64,000 bases of DNA from Cryptomeria japonica (GCF_030272615.1 NC_081414.1:914447648-914511647), one strand, 5' to 3'. Positions 23,061-36,768 are shown, counted from the stretch's first letter. A program made the numbers and translations. The notes: generated by a model not told the origin, from the letters alone.

Positions 23061-24689
23061 CTTTCTTTGATATCTTCAAGATTCTTCATTTGAGATATTG
23101 GTTTTCTCCCTCTTCAAAACATATGCACCTTTAGAAGAGCTCATAAAAAAACAAAAATATAAATAAATTCTTTATGTTTCATCTATATATCTCCTCTTAT
23201 CTTCAAATAACATGTATAATATTGATTCTAATGGAAGTGTAATTTATTAAAAAATTAGTTAGTCATTAGGGGAAAACAGATGTATTTTAGTCTATCATTT
23301 GACAAGGATTTCAAAAGTAAACAATAAATTTGCTGGAATTGAGAGTTATAGCACAAAAATTTGTCTTAGGAAAAGGAATCTATGAGGGATGAAAAATACA
23401 ATTGGTAGATGCAATTGTTATATACCCTTGTTCATGTTTCTTAGAAAACACAAGTACAAAGTGTTGTACAACATCTATAAAGCCCATCACTACATATTTT
23501 TACTTATAAGAGATAAGCCTTTTCCATTGGAATTTTTTGGGGTTGTATATAGTGCTAGAGAACTCCTCTTTTATGGAAAAAAACAAAACCTTATCCATAA
23601 AAAGTTAAGGGATTGTTAATTGGTGTTGATAATTTTCACCATTTGTCCTAAATAAACCTTAAATTTTGTATATGAAATTAAAGTTAGATATATTCTATTT
23701 TAAAGTTAAATAAATTGTTCACAGGAACATGAATATGTAAACACAATCATGTTTTTATGACCTAAAAAATATTTTTTAGTCATTTTAAATGTTGAAGTAT
23801 ACTTCCACTTAGAAATGAGCTTTACTATAGATTCAACATAGAGTAGTTATATGTAGTTGCAATATTATTTAACTACTTCTTCTTGAGTTAGTAACTTCAC
23901 CATTGGATTTGATGTGGTAGGAAGTAATGGAAACCAAGATGGTAACATGCCATATAGAAGATAATGGTATTTAAATTAAAAAAATTATTTAAAATTTTTT
24001 CCTATTATTTGAGATCTATATTTCTTAAACAGTAAATAGAAATGATAAAAGAAACTTTAATAAAATAATATATAAATAAAATGAAAAAACAATGGAATGT
24101 TGTCTTCAAAATATTTTTTGCTAGTTTTCATAACAAGCTGAACTATAAAGCGGCTCTTCTTGGCTTTAGTTTGCATAATGATATCATTGATTATTCTATT
24201 AAAAAAATTATTATAAGACATATTTGGAAAGTCAGGTGTTCTACTATGTTCTCAAGCAATTATTTTCAATAAAATGGTATTTCAATGGTTTAGTCTAAAT
24301 ATTTTTAGGTGGCTTTCTTGTTTTCATAGATCCCATACCTTGTTATACATGACTCAGCTTTGTCAAGTTAAAGATCAAAGTGAAAAACTTTAGAAAAACT
24401 ACCATATAGAAATTTTGTTAAATTTTCAAGCTATGTAATGACTTTTATATGTAGTGCCTTCTATTGGCCTATGTAATTTGATGTCTTTCTCTCTTAATTT
24501 CTTGCTATTATTGGTGCTCCTTGTTGGCTTATTATATTACATTTGTGTTGTGAATTATTCTACTTCAGCTATTATTATTTGTAATCCCACTTTGATTCAA
24601 TATAAAAATAAATAAAAATAAAAATTAAACTGTCTAAACTCTAGGCAAAAAAAAATTTTGTCAATAAAAGTGGATTATTCCACTAAACA
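23061..24689 (+). other. Plus-strand repeat module with a 3' A-rich tail, copy A
   Basis: No recognised protein. Two short ORFs (23389-23619 and 24081-24272) are kept in copy B but match nothing I know. The end, TTTGATTCAATATAAAAATA (about 24591-24610), looks like a retroelement 3' end with an A-rich tail. A diverged third copy of 23830-24060 lies at 43130-43430. Confidence 0.45.
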
Positions 24690-25179
24690 TTTTTATTAAT
24701 ATTTTTTATTTTTTACATAGGATTCAAAGAGAATACTAGGGGAAAGAACCCTGGGAAGAAAACCTTCAGTCACAACTCATAAAATAAACCTATAGTATCT
24801 AATGGATCAATTTATACACCCTGCCCAAAACCACATAAAAAATGCAGTCACAACACATATAATATCAGTTTTGCATAGAGCCCATATGACAATTTGCCAA
24901 AAAAACCCATCGAATAATTTTCAAACATAGACTCCATAACTATTATCAATGGAAGAAGACAAAATTTTCCAAAGCCCTGTGCCAAATCGCATGAGCCAAA
25001 AAACTTCTTGCCAAAAAAGAAAGCATCAAAAAACCTTTGAAAAAACACTATTATATCAAATACCATGACCTCAAACTCTTCTACAGACAACGAACATGAA
25101 TACTTGAAATGAAAGGGGAAAGCGTGAATAATTATCATCATAAAAATTTACATCGACGTTACTCAAGAAAATCATATGA

Positions 25180-28100
25180 CTATTGTTGTAAACCTTCCCA
25201 TACCCTAGAAGGAATTTCCTCAAAACCCACCTCTTGCTGTTTAGCATTGCTATCAATGGCTATATTTGCCAAATAATCTGCAATCTTATTAACTTCTCTA
25301 TAACAATGGGATACCAAGAAAGATTCAAAAAATTCTAATTTTTGTAAAATGGGATCAAGTATATACTGCAAATTCCAACAATTTGATTTCTTTTTCATAA
25401 CACATTGAATAATCACCATAGAATCACCTTCAATTATTAAGTCCTTAATTCCCAAAGAGATTGTCATATCCAATCCAAAAGACAAAGCATGAAATTCCGC
25501 ATAATTGTTAGTTTTAAAACCAATAGCATGACACTTAGCTCAAATAAAATTTGCATTATGGTCATAAATTACCATGCCTACCCCAGCCAGCCTAGGGTTA
25601 CCATGAGAGGCCCCATCAAAATTCAGTTTAAAGTGCCCCTACAGAGGAGGTTTCCATCTAGCAGAGCATCTCTTACCTATTGCATCATTCATTTTTAAAA
25701 TTGAACCATGAGAGGGTAAAACTGACAGCAGCTTCCAAACTCTAGTAACTCTACTATCCCAGTGCAAAAAAGAAGTAAGATTTTCCAAATTCTTATAAAT
25801 AAATGACAAAGCAACCTTAGAGACTGAAGACTCAATTTTTAATAGAACCTCAGACACAGGAGACCTTGTTTTTTTAAATATCATGTTGTTTCTCTCTAGC
25901 CAAACATTCCAAATCACAATAGATGGAGATATGATCCAAAGGCATGCATACAAAGATGAGGCAAACATAAAGGGCCAAGATCTAAAATGGGAAATGAGAT
26001 CCTTACCAATAAAAAAGGATATATTTAACTTCTCAAACAACCACTGGCAACATTCATAAGCATAATCACAATGTAGGAACAGGTGTGAGGAAGATCCCAA
26101 ATTTTTTTACAAAGGACACAAGGGAAAATAGTAGTAATATCAAGCCTATCTAGTCTCATACCTGTAAGGACTCTGTCCTGAACTACCAACCAAGAAAAGG
26201 CTCCATCTTTGGGAAGAAAATCCGAATTCCAAAACAACTTATAAGGCCAAGAAGATAAATCTTTAGCAACCATAAGAGAGTTGTAACCATCTTTAATAGT
26301 GTACTTACCAAAAATATTCTTTGTCCAAATAAGTTCATCCTCAGAATCAGAAAGAAACACAATTCTATCCCCCAAAATCTTTTCAAAATCTAATTTCATG
26401 CTTTGATCAACATCTAAGAAATCAATCGACTTCCATCTAGCTAGCTTAAGGGGTCCACTAGTCACAATTTCAAAATATTCTACTACAAAAACACCCCAAA
26501 GGGAGGAAAGAACACTGATCAGAGGAGGCCAATCCCTAATATTCACCAAAGGTGTGTGTCCATTCCATACTTCATCCTAGAATCTGATCTTTCTACCATT
26601 ATGAACAATCCATGAGAGATGAGGCAAAATAACTGATCTACATTTACAAAGGAAATTCCAAATAGCAGAACCCGAAGGCAAATTTGAGACTTTAAAAATG
26701 CACTCTCTCGGTCCATTATTTAAATATTTGGCAAACATAATCTATGCCCATAAGGAGCTAGGCTTGTCATATAATTTCCAAACCAACTTAGCACCTAAGG
26801 CTAAATTCTGATTCTCTAGACTCCGAATTCCCATTCCCCCAAGTTCTTTAGGCAAACATACCTTATCCCATGCAACTAAAGGGAGTTTCTTCTTGCCATA
26901 TTTATTATTGTTCCAAAGAAAATATCTAACAATATCCTGTAAACTAACAATGGCTGCTTTTGGAGACTTCAAAACAGACATGAGATATATGGGAACAACA
27001 TTCAAAAACAACTTGATGAGAACAATTTTACCTACCAAAGTTAACCATCTATGATTCCATGAGAGAATTCTTTTAGAAATGACCAAAATAATCTTATCCC
27101 AAAAACCAATCTTATCCTGCTTAACAAAGAAAGGAATCCCAAGGTAAGTACATGGAAGATTTCCAGTCTCAAATCCCCAAAAGGATTGCAACCTATGCTG
27201 AACCAGTTGTGATGTATTAAGGAAAAAAATATTTGATTTCTCACCATTCACTTTCTGACCAAAAAACGATGCATAATTTTGTATTATTCCTTTAATCACT
27301 TTTGCCTCAACTAACAAAGCATGTCAAAATAATAGAGTATCATCTGCAAAGAGACAATGAGAAATACTTTGGGGAATATTCTGAATCCTTATACCTTTCC
27401 AAAGCCCCCCCACTTTAGCAGCCCTAATAGCCCAACTAAAGGTTTCAACTATGAGAATAAACAAAAAGGGAGAAAGGGGATCTTCCTGTCTCAAACCCCT
27501 AGAGGAAGTGTAAAAACCACAAAGAGAACCATTAATTAAAACAAAGAATCTTGTAGAAGAAATACATGCACGAATCCATTTGACCCAGGCCTTGGAAAAA
27601 CCTAACTTCTCAAGAACAACACATAAAGCCCCCCGCTCTACTCTATCATAAGCCTTCATCATGTCTAGTTTAAGTATCATGGCCAGGGTTCTTTGGGTGG
27701 GAATAGAATGTAGTACCTCATGTGCTACAATTGCACCCTCTGTTGTCTCCCTTCCGGGAACAAACCCACCTTGCTTGAATAAAATGATCCTAGGTAGAAT
27801 TTTTGCTAACCTAAGGGAAATTGCCTTCGTAAATATCTTATACAAAGTGTTACATAAAGCAATGGGGCAGAAGTCAGCAAAAGTCTTAGTATCCTCTTTT
27901 TTAGGAATAATTGCAATCATTGTACTATTAAGTTCTTTTAAAATGGTCCTATTCCTCCTAGATTCCTCGAGAGCCAATAAAACATCATTTCCAACAAATG
28001 CCCAACATTTTTAAAAAAATAAAGGAGTAAAACCATCTGGTCCAGGGGCTTTATCCAGATTCATGGCAAAGATAACACTCTTAACTTCTTTTAAGGAAAA

Positions 28101-29426
28101 GGGAGACATCAACATGTTATTGTCTTCCAAAGATACTAAAGGAGGAATATTAGATATAATATCATTGCTGAGATTTCTATTTTCCGAACATAATAATGAC
28201 TTAAAAAACCTAATTGCCTCTGAAGCAATGTCCTCTGGCTCTGTCAATAAATTCCCATTCTAACACTGAATACAAGATATCCTATTCTTACATCTCTGAA
28301 TCTTAGTTGAAGAATGAAAAAATTTTGTGTTCTTGTCACCATCTGAAAGCCATAACTCTCTAGATATTTGTCTCCAATAGATTTCCTCTCTAGCTAACAC
28401 CTCCTCAAGCTGTAATTTTAGTGACTTAAATTCATCAAAAACTTGTGGCACCATACCATGTTGAAGCACATGAGTATTAAAACACTCAATTGTATCTTGA
28501 ATCCTTTGTTTCTCATAAAAAATGTTCTTAAAATGCGAGATATTCCATTCCCTAATATTCAATTTCAAATAACTTAACTTCTTACCAGTCTAAAACATAC
28601 GGGACCCAAAACAAAAAGGAGCAGAATTCCACCATTTCATATGCAAAGGCAAAAAGGAAGAATCCCTAAACCACATGAGGTCAAATTTAAATGAAGACTT
28701 AAAAGAAACCCTATCCTCAATAACTGAAAGGGAAATTGAAAAATGATTAGAACCTGAGACCGATAGAATAGAGAAAAAGAATTCAAAATCTGAGTCAATC
28801 CAATTCTCAGATAACAAAAACCGATCTAATCTCTCAGCAATTTGAGAAAAATCCCTTCTCATGTTTGTCCATATGAAAACCCCATTTTGAGACTTACAAT
28901 AAGAAAGGCTCATATCAGAAATGAAATCCCCAAAGTCATCCATAATCCTTTTATTAGGGAAAACACCTCCTCTTTTCTCATCTAAATCAGTGATAGCATT
29001 AAAATCGCCCCCGAAGATAATAAAGGAACCATGTTTTAAGAGAGAAGAAATCCTCTTTAATTCACCCCATAACTTACTCTTCCCTTGAATTCTTGAAGGA
29101 GCATAAATGTTAAAAAGCCAGAATTTAACCTTCGAAATCTTGCTTATAACTAAAGCCATCATCCAATTTGTAGCAGATGCCACTAACTGTACCTCAATAT
29201 TATATTTATTCCAAAGCAGTGCCAAACCTCTTGAAGCACCACAAGCCAGAGAAGAAAGAAAATTCCACCTTCTCCAAGATGAAAAAACCAAATCAGCAGA
29301 CTCCTTTGACAACTTTGTTTCTTGCAACATAAAAATATTGCACTTAATTAAGTCCATTTGGGACTTAATTAAGTGTCTCTTGTTAGGGGAATTTAAGCCC
29401 CTAACATTCCAAGAAATAATTATCAT
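25180..29426 (-). pseudogene. LINE A ORF2: APE endonuclease, reverse transcriptase, zf-RVT, RNase H
   Basis: ATG at 29426, about 1415 codons. The endonuclease (residues 1-230) has WNVRGLN, QETK, GGDFN and ERLDR, but the SDH motif reads GSNH (Asn codon at 28746-28748). The pre-RT motif DKAPGPDGF lies near 28030-28060. The RT has IIPKKED, GFVPGRETTEG, LDMMKAYDRV, GLRQEDPLSP and FADDTLLF (near 27350). A thumb region, the zf-RVT (CVLCKK, then HLFLHCDYAYECC) and RNase H (NFDGASHGNP, IEGDSMVIIQ, NKIADYLAN) follow. In-frame stops: 28590 TAG, 28260 TAG, 28011 TAA, 27324 TGA, 26742 TAG, 25639 TAG and a TGA near 25540. One frameshift lies near 26100. Such enzymes nick target DNA and reverse-transcribe in place. 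Confidence 0.88.
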
Positions 29427-31494
29427 TGTCCTCGAGGGGAGGCCAAAGCTCCCCTCTCCCCATTAATTGGAGAATTTTTGCTTTCCCCAAAGCAACCTTG
29501 CAAATTACGTTTCACAGCCCCTGATCTTGTCACAGGTGGACTAGTCATGAATCTTTTACTCCTCTTTCTTTTTACACTTATAGGAGTTAAGCGTGTTTTC
29601 TTAGGCCTACCAAGAGAGACCAAATGCCTGCCTTGCCCACTAGTAGGAGAAAGGGACAAAGTCTTTTGAATTCCAACATCAATTTTCATTTGAGTCTTAA
29701 GATTATTTGGAGGCCTACCTCTCCTAGGAGAAACCACCGTAGGTGAAAAAATGGGAGTTGTTTGGACAATTGGTAAACTCTTGCATGACTTTGGAGAAGC
29801 TAGGATAAATGGATTATCTTCAAAACCCAACTCTGTTGTAGCCAAAACCACAAAAGGATTAGCAGATGCAGAAATTGGAAGGGTCGAGTTTATACCCCCC
29901 AAATCATTTTCAATTGAACAAACAACTCTATCAGTAATACCCTCATCCATTTGATGTGCATGATTGTTAAAAATACATGTACTTGCTGAACCAAATTCTC
30001 ATCTGGCATAATAAAAGGGACAACCTCTGACGGATTACTATTCCCTAAGGAAGATTCATTAGCCATATTAATTTCAACATTCAAAGGGGAATTATTAGAC
30101 ACCAAATTCTTAATTTCTTGAACTAAAGAAGCATCATTAGGAAAACCTATGGCAAGTACCTGTTTAATAGTTTCCATATCAACCACTGCATTTTTATCTA
30201 AATTCACATTCTTTGAAGAAACCAAAACCTCCTTTTGAGTGCATGAAGACAAATTGTCATCCTTACCCTTTGTGTGATTATTTGGCATCTTAGGGCAATC
30301 TATCATCAAAGGGTGATCTACTCCATTCATCGGGGGATTACAATCCGCTATACCCCTATCATTAGAAAATGTCTTCAGTAAAGACGAAAGTGAGACCGAA
30401 CCCGAAGTGTGATCATTTGGTTTCCCAGAACTACGACACAATGGATTATTTTCAAGATTAATGTGACCTGTTTCTACCAATTTATGCGAAGAGACATTTC
30501 CAAATCCTTCAATCGAAGGTCCCACCGACAAACTATCTTTATTAAGGGATTTAGGGATAGAGTCAAAAACCTACTGGTTTTTCTTAAAATCCATAAGTAA
30601 AGAATCATGCAAAAGTAAAGGAGACTTAAGAAGCTCCGTATCTAATTTTTCAATTGACTGGTACCAAATACCATCATGAGACTTTATATTACAAGTACGG
30701 GGGCAAACATTGTTAGGGTTAATAAGAACACGAATTTTTGCCAGAACCTCCCCCTCTACAAAGTCCATTTTAGATGTTAAAAAAGTTTCAATAGTATTTC
30801 CAATTTTCTCAAGAACATCTGGATCCATAAATTCAAAAGGAATTTTAGGTAAACCAAACCAAAAAAGAATAAGTTTCGAACTAGACCAAGAAGGAACAAA
30901 AAAATCTTTCCAAGCCACAATTGAAATTAAATATTTTTCAAACCAATGATGCGAAGTTCTTAATACCTCATCTCTGAAAGAAGGAGAATCAAAGACAATA
31001 ATAAAAGAATTCGCAGACAATAATTGAAAATAATGTATATCCCCCCATCTTTTCTGCAATTTATGATAAAGCTTTAACAAACTAATTTGATCACCCCAAA
31101 TTTTTCGATAAATAGAATTCGTATGCAAACAATTCGCTTTCTTATCGACATAGGAACCTAAAAGATCGATACAAGGGATAGGAGCCCAAACCTGTGATGA
31201 AGAAACCTCGGGTAGAATAGGATCAGAAGGTATCTTACTTACTTTTTCTGGACTAGCTTCCTTGAGGTTCACATTTACCTTATTTCCCACCTGCTGTGAA
31301 GAAACCGAAACCCTAGCTGCAGTCTGCTTATTTGCCAAGCCAACAACCCTAGCAAACGTTCGCTGATTGCCTAGATCCAAAGACCATTTCCTCGAAAAGC
31401 CCTTAAATTGCTTCTCAGAATTCCCATGATTCGCACCATTATTAAAACACCCTTGAGTGAATCTTCTTCTATTGTTATTCTGCCTCCATGCCAC
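29423..31494 (-). pseudogene. LINE A ORF1 (DUF4283-type gag-like protein)
   Basis: The frame runs from 31570 with no ATG; the most likely start is the codon at 31494, now GTG (then AWRQNNNRRRF). A DUF4283-like region follows (YHKLQKRWGDIHYFQLLSAN, WFEKYLISIVAWKDFF, ILFWFGLPKIPFEFM). A TAG at 30571-30573 interrupts the frame after KKNQ and a shift lies near 29950. The last 175 codons are basic and end in TGA at 29423-29425, overlapping the ORF2 start. This protein class binds LINE RNA. No CCHC knuckle is seen, though many plant LINE ORF1 proteins have one. Confidence 0.78.
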
Positions 31495-31570
31495 ACTGCG
31501 TCTGTTTCTAAAGAAGCCTTGAAAGTATTTTGAAGCTGGCCAAAAAAAGCTTGTTATTTCCGCTCCGGTT

Positions 31571-33364
31571 TACCTGTATCACCATGTCCTTCCATCTACC
31601 TTTCGTGTAGACCCACTGTGGAACATGAGGCGGGTCTTCCCAGCCCACATCTGCCCATGAACCCAAATGTCCTCTATCAACCATGTCCGATCACTGTATT
31701 ATGCTGATTTGATGTTACCCCAACTGTAGCGATAACAATGCAAGCAAACTTTTACTAACAATCAACCTCAAGATGATTGGCAGGTGTCATCCTTTGCTGC
31801 TGTCACAAACAAGTCTGAGTATGACAAAGTTATCTGCTACTAACAGTCTGAAAACCTCCTCCCAAATGCCGATCTCCAAACCAAATGACAGCATCTTCAC
31901 CTAGGGCGAAATAGATCAATTAAAAAACATTCAATGATGAAATCGTGGTATTACAAGGAGGGCAGACCAGTCAGCTTCGGCTCCTTCAGAATAATTAAAA
32001 ATTGACACCAAACCTCCAACTAATGACCTTAACATTATCGCCTTAAGCCTCACTGCCCTTTGGAACTATTTGCAATCATAAATCGATGCATCAAATGGCG
32101 TAGTCTGATGAAGTATGAAGACACGGACCTGCAGAAGTTCGGATCACCAAAGTTATTGAAATGCTCACTAAACAGCCCTCCAATATGTCCCAAAGGGATC
32201 GCCCATTACTCCTATTAATTTAGGAATTATCCAAAGTGGAAATCGAAGCATGAAGAGAGTGGTGTGAACAAAATCGTGGAAGCCTAGGGTCTGCAACTCA
32301 TGCGTCAACAACAGCAATATAATTCATCCTTTCCAACAAGTTCACTTTGTGTATATCATGGCATTTCATGAAGCCGCATTCCTTCAAAAATAATTCGTAT
32401 CCCTTGTTCAAGCTTCAGCATTTGCATACAACTATTCAAATTACACAATTTCCCATTCTGTTTATGCCTTCATGGAAGTCCATACCCGATTCCAAAGTTG
32501 CCGTTTTGGCACAGGCAGGAAGGATGCGCAGTTTCGGGGTGCTCCTTCTCTAAAACCCTAATTTTGTGCGAAATGGCGATATGCTTCGTGATTTCGCTTC
32601 CCAAAGACGCCCTTACATTTAATAAATTTCAGTAGAATTCGCAGAAATCTACACAAGTGCATATCCTTCAAACCATGTAGGCAGAAATAAAATTTTGTAC
32701 AGTTCGTTGCGTTTATTAACATTAATTGTTTGAAACTTTCTTAACTTTTTCTTCAATTTTTTTAAAATTACGAGTAAAACATATTGATAAGCTGTGGATA
32801 GCATGAATTCATAGTTAAGTTTTTTTACTAAGTATACCATAATAAAATCGAAATTAAAATTAAAGCTAAAATTACTTTTAAAATCTCAATCAAAGAGATC
32901 AATTTGTAAACACTAAAGTGATCGTCGAAACTTAATTCAATTGTTACAATATTATGCTAGCATTACAGCAGCATTGAATTTCATGGTAATGATTTTAGTT
33001 TCAAATCAATGAAAGTTTAAACTAGTCTATTTGAGAAGAAAAAATATTTCAGAAATTATATTAGAATTAATGTTCATTTCTTGTAAATTGATTGTCATTT
33101 GAATCTAGAGCATTCTTACATATTTATTTAATATACTCTTTTAAGGAATTTTAGTGTGGTTTTTGACATTAAGCATATATTTCATATTGATGTAGGAAAA
33201 AAAGAATTAAATAGTTTCATTTATATGAACAAATAGATCAAGCTACTTAAATATTATCCAATCTAAGAATCAAAGAATCAATAATGATTTTATTCCTCTG
33301 GTGTATCAAAATATTGTGACACAAAAGAACCCATATACAAAAATCGATTCCTCTAAAAGAAATC
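31571..33364. other. Intergenic: possible LINE 5' UTR, then AT-rich spacer
   Basis: 31571-32640 is less AT-rich and has no supported ORF; it may be the LINE 5' UTR or older flank. 32641-33364 is AT-rich with nothing recognisable. Confidence 0.4.
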
Positions 33365-33370
33365 TTTATT
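33365..33370 (-). terminator. Candidate poly(A) signal of the polygalacturonase gene
   Basis: Minus strand AATAAA lies about 67 bases after the TAA stop at 33437-33439, a usual spacing. Confidence 0.55.
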
Positions 33371-34095
33371 AATGTAAAAAATTAAAAAATTCTATACAGT
33401 AATGTAACTGCTGCTATGACTCCGAACTAGTAAATATTAGAGGCAGGGGGTTGGGCTTACAGCCCCAACATCAACTGCGGTCACGTGTGCATTTTTACAC
33501 AAAAATTGAGCATCTGCTTTTCCATCGTTATAGCTCAACTTTATATGGTCTACTTTGACTCCTTCACAAGGCACACTTTGGCTGCATTCAAAAGCAATTG
33601 CAGCATTTGTAGCCGATGTTCCAGTTATGTTCTTGTATAGCACATTACTGATATTCACACCAGAATTACCCTGCAAAAGTATAACAACAAAAAACATAAA
33701 ATATTTGTCATCATTAATTGCAACTGTTGTAGTAATATTAGATAATGTATACCTTTGTAGGAATTCCATATGGAGAATAATATTGGTCAATTATAACGGG
33801 ATTTTGTACGTTGTCCATTTTTACATTTTGGAATGTTATATCAGTTGCAAAACCGTTCCATCCCTGCCAGGTTTTGATCCTTACTCCATTCTGTGTGTCG
33901 TGAAAAGAAACTCCACTGTCTGTTACGTTCTTTACAGTAGCAAGGGTGTTATCTTCACCAAGACTTCCAATACTTCATTACATACAACACAAAACCAAAA
34001 TTCTTTAAGTACCCAACATTGTTTTCTAACACATCAATTTATTGAAAGAAAAAACTATATTTATGAATGCTACCTCATTCCATGCCCTGGCCCAC

Positions 34096-34100
34096 ATGTA
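34096..34100. repeat. Target site duplication ATGTA (second copy at 39755-39759)
   Basis: The same five bases flank both ends of the element and occur once in the reconstructed exon. Confidence 0.93.
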
Positions 34101-34801
34101 TGTAAGGAAGCAAAGGTGTGCGGAAACGCTTCCTACGTTAATCTTGAGAGAACGGTTATACAACTTTCAACTTAAATATTACTAAGATATCAAGAAATGC
34201 ACAATAAAGCATAAACAAAATAGCAATGAACACATAACACAGTGATTACCGTGGGGAAACCCTTCTGGGAGAAAAACCCCACCCTCCAAAACTTGCACAA
34301 TGTATTATCAAATCAAGCTGATTACAATACACTTGCAATGCAAGTTCTTACAAGAGCGCATAACCACAACTCGAACTCAGAGAAACTCCTTCTAGCATCC
34401 AATCTTGCAAAAAACTCAATAATCAAACTCCTCCCCAAGCCCTCCTTTTATAGTGATTTTACAACCTGGAAACCACTTGTGGTTTTACAAAACCATGGGC
34501 TTAACCACCATGCCACATGGTGCCCATTTCTTGACATTTACATTTCCAAAATGGAAAAACAACCAGGTTAAAATAGTAATCCCGTCCATAATTTTGTCCC
34601 CTAGCTTAGACCCTTTTAAAAGTCACAAAATGAGTCATTAAGGCTCTAAAAATGGCCCACCTATATTCTACTATGGACAAGACTCATTTTTAACAACTCA
34701 CTAACCATTTTCCAATGCATAAACATGTGGAAAAATATCTCAAACAAATTCTGGAATTTTCCAGAAAAAGACTGCAAGGTTGAGACACATGTTTCTCAAC
34801 A
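34101..34801 (-). repeat. 3' LTR of the exon-6 copia element
   Basis: 701 bp, direct repeat of 39053-39754, with the same TATAAAAG box (34445-34452, minus strand). Confidence 0.94.
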
Positions 34802-34915
34802 TTCTCTCACTTGTCGAACACCTTGCAAGAGTCAGGGGATCCAAAATATCATGGACTTAATTGCTAGGGGCCGAGAGGCCCATAGACTCTGAACACCATC
34901 TAAATTTCTCTATGC

Positions 34916-36768
34916 TCAGGGGCTAGTTAATGCATCAACAACATTCACCAAAGTTTCTACCTTTTCCAGCTTCACCTTGCCATCCTCAATCATATCTCTC
35001 ACAAAATGATATTGTACATCAATGTGCTTGGTCCTAGTATGAAAAATAGGGTTCTTCGCTAGGCAGATTGCACTCTGACTGTCACTATAAATTGTCACTG
35101 TACCCTGTTTGAACTCTATATCTAAACACAATCTCTTTAGCCAGATGGCTTCCTTACAGGCATGAGTAGCTGCCATATATTCTGCCTCAGTAGTGGACAA
35201 AGCAACCACAGCCTATCGCTTGCTCATCCAACTGATTGCACCACCAAATAATGTAAACACATATGCACTGGTGGATCTTCTTCTATCAACATCACCGACT
35301 CAGTCTGAATCCACATAGCCTCGAATATCTAAGGAATGCTCATTTCCTGTTCCATGAAAACATATCGAGTACTCTGAAGTACCCCTCAAGTATCTGAAAA
35401 CTCTTTTTACTGCATCCCAATGTGCTCTTCCTGGATTAGACATATAACGAGAAAGAACTCCCACTGCTTGGGCAATGTCTGGTCTTGTACAGACCATAGC
35501 ATACATCAAACTTCCAACAGCACTCTGATATGGTACTCGACTCATCTCTTCCATCTCCAATGGGGATGTAGGACACTGTGAACTAGAAAGCTTTGTTCCC
35601 ATTGTAATAGGAACACTCAATGGTCTTGAATCCTGCATATTGAATCTTTTCAAAATAGTACCAACATACTTGCTCTGGCCTAGCCAAAGCTTTCTGTTTT
35701 GTCTATCTCTTACAATCTCCATTCCTAGAATGTGCCTAGCTACACCAAGATCTTTTATTTCAAACTTTATCGAGAGCTGAGATTTTAACTCTGCAATCAA
35801 ACCTTTTCCTTTGCCAATAAACAACATGTCATCGACATATAGGGCAATGACCAAGAAACGATCACCATCAGATTTAAAATATATACAGTGATTAGATTTA
35901 GATCGCACAAATCCCAAACTCAACACATATGTATCAAACTTCTAGTACCACATCCTAGGACTCTGTTTTAAACTATACAAGGATTTCTTCAACTTACAGA
36001 CCAAATGACTTTTACCTTTCATCACATAGTGCTCTGGTTGTGTCATGTAAATTTCTTCCTCCAAGTCTCCATGAAGGAAAGTTGTTTTCACATCCATTTG
36101 CTCGATCTCTAGATCATAGGCTGCTGCAATAGAAAGTAAAAATCTAATGGATGTCATTTTGGCTACTGGAGAAAAAATCTCAACATAATCTACTCCCTCA
36201 ACCTGAGAGTAACCTTTTGCAACCAAACGTGCTTTATACTTCTCAATGCTTCCATCTGAACCCATCTTCTTCTTGAACACCCATTTACAACCAACAGGCT
36301 TTCATCCTTCGGGCAATGGTACAAGGTCCCATGTTTCATTCCTCTTAAGAGCTGCCATTTCTTCATCCATGGCTATTTTCCAGGACTCTGGATCATTCAT
36401 ACCAAGAGCCTATTCTACAAATCTCGATTCATCAATGTTAGCATTCAATGCAAATATGCATCTCCAATCATCAGGAGAATACCCATACCTTTCAGGTGGT
36501 TTCCTTTGTCTAGTAGACTTTCGAGCAAGATCTGGTTCAGGTTCAGCTTCAAGTTCAGCTTCAGGTACCTCTTCTTCCTCTGATGATTCAGAACTCATAG
36601 AGCTCTCCTCGACTTCTTGTCTTTCTAAGGGCCTTGATTCAACTTTCTCCGATGTAGCAGGTAGTTGAATCACATCTTTCTTTTGTTCTGTTTGTTCTGG
36701 CTGCACTATAACAGAAGAAGGCTTAGTTTCTCTAAAAATAACACTTCTTAAAAAAAAATACCTTTTGT
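34916..36768 (-). pseudogene. Copia RT and RNase H (exon-6 element)
   Basis: Acidic linker, then RVT_2: [68 protein letters not shown] (intact catalytic box near 35850), LMYAMVCTRPDIAQAVG, then RNase H with VALSTTEAEYMAATHACKEA, IYSDSQSAICLAKN and TKHIDVQYHFVRD. Stops at about 36410 (TAG), 36300 (TGA), 35942 (TAG), 35303 (TGA) and 35213 (TAG) all fall at expected Gln, Arg or Trp positions. A shift lies near the T/A homopolymer at 36750. Otherwise the frame holds. Confidence 0.92.

Larger units (their letters stand above)
17035..25764. repeat. Large direct duplication, copy A
   Basis: Collinear with 47045-54492. Similarity starts at TTAGAAAC (17035/47045) and stops after CCCAGTG (25764/54492). 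Copy A is 8.73 kb and copy B 7.45 kb; most of the difference is a segment at about 19600-20805 missing from B. By eye the left 1 kb differs at roughly one base in ten and the right 2-3 kb at a few percent. It holds a palindrome field, a broken ORF, LINE B, a plus-strand repeat module and the 3' part of LINE A. Confidence 0.93.
24690..31570 (-). mobile_element. LINE A: near-complete L1-type non-LTR retrotransposon
   Basis: The minus strand carries ORF1, ORF2 (endonuclease, RT, zinc knuckle, RNase H) and a 3' UTR with an A/T-rich tail at about 24690-24720. The ORF1 frame is open from 31570. Sequence above 31570 is less AT-rich up to about 32.6 kb and may be 5' UTR, but I cannot fix the 5' end. 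All inactivating changes I see are point stops and two small frameshifts. The 3' portion up to 25764 is repeated in copy B. Confidence 0.85.

Noticed and set aside
23389-24272. Short plus-strand ORFs as genes
   Set aside because: Kept between copies only because the copies are recent; no motifs and poor start context.
31494-31496. GTG as a true ORF1 start in LINE A
   Set aside because: Eukaryotic initiation at GTG is unlikely; more probably an ATG was lost or the start lies elsewhere, so the ORF1 start is left open.
33555-34175. Plus-strand ORF of 206 codons
   Set aside because: It is antisense to polygalacturonase exons 6-8 and runs into the copia LTR; the minus strand explains the sequence fully.
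36246-36668. Plus-strand Ser-rich ORF of 140 codons
   Set aside because: Antisense of the acidic linker and RT start of the exon-6 copia element.
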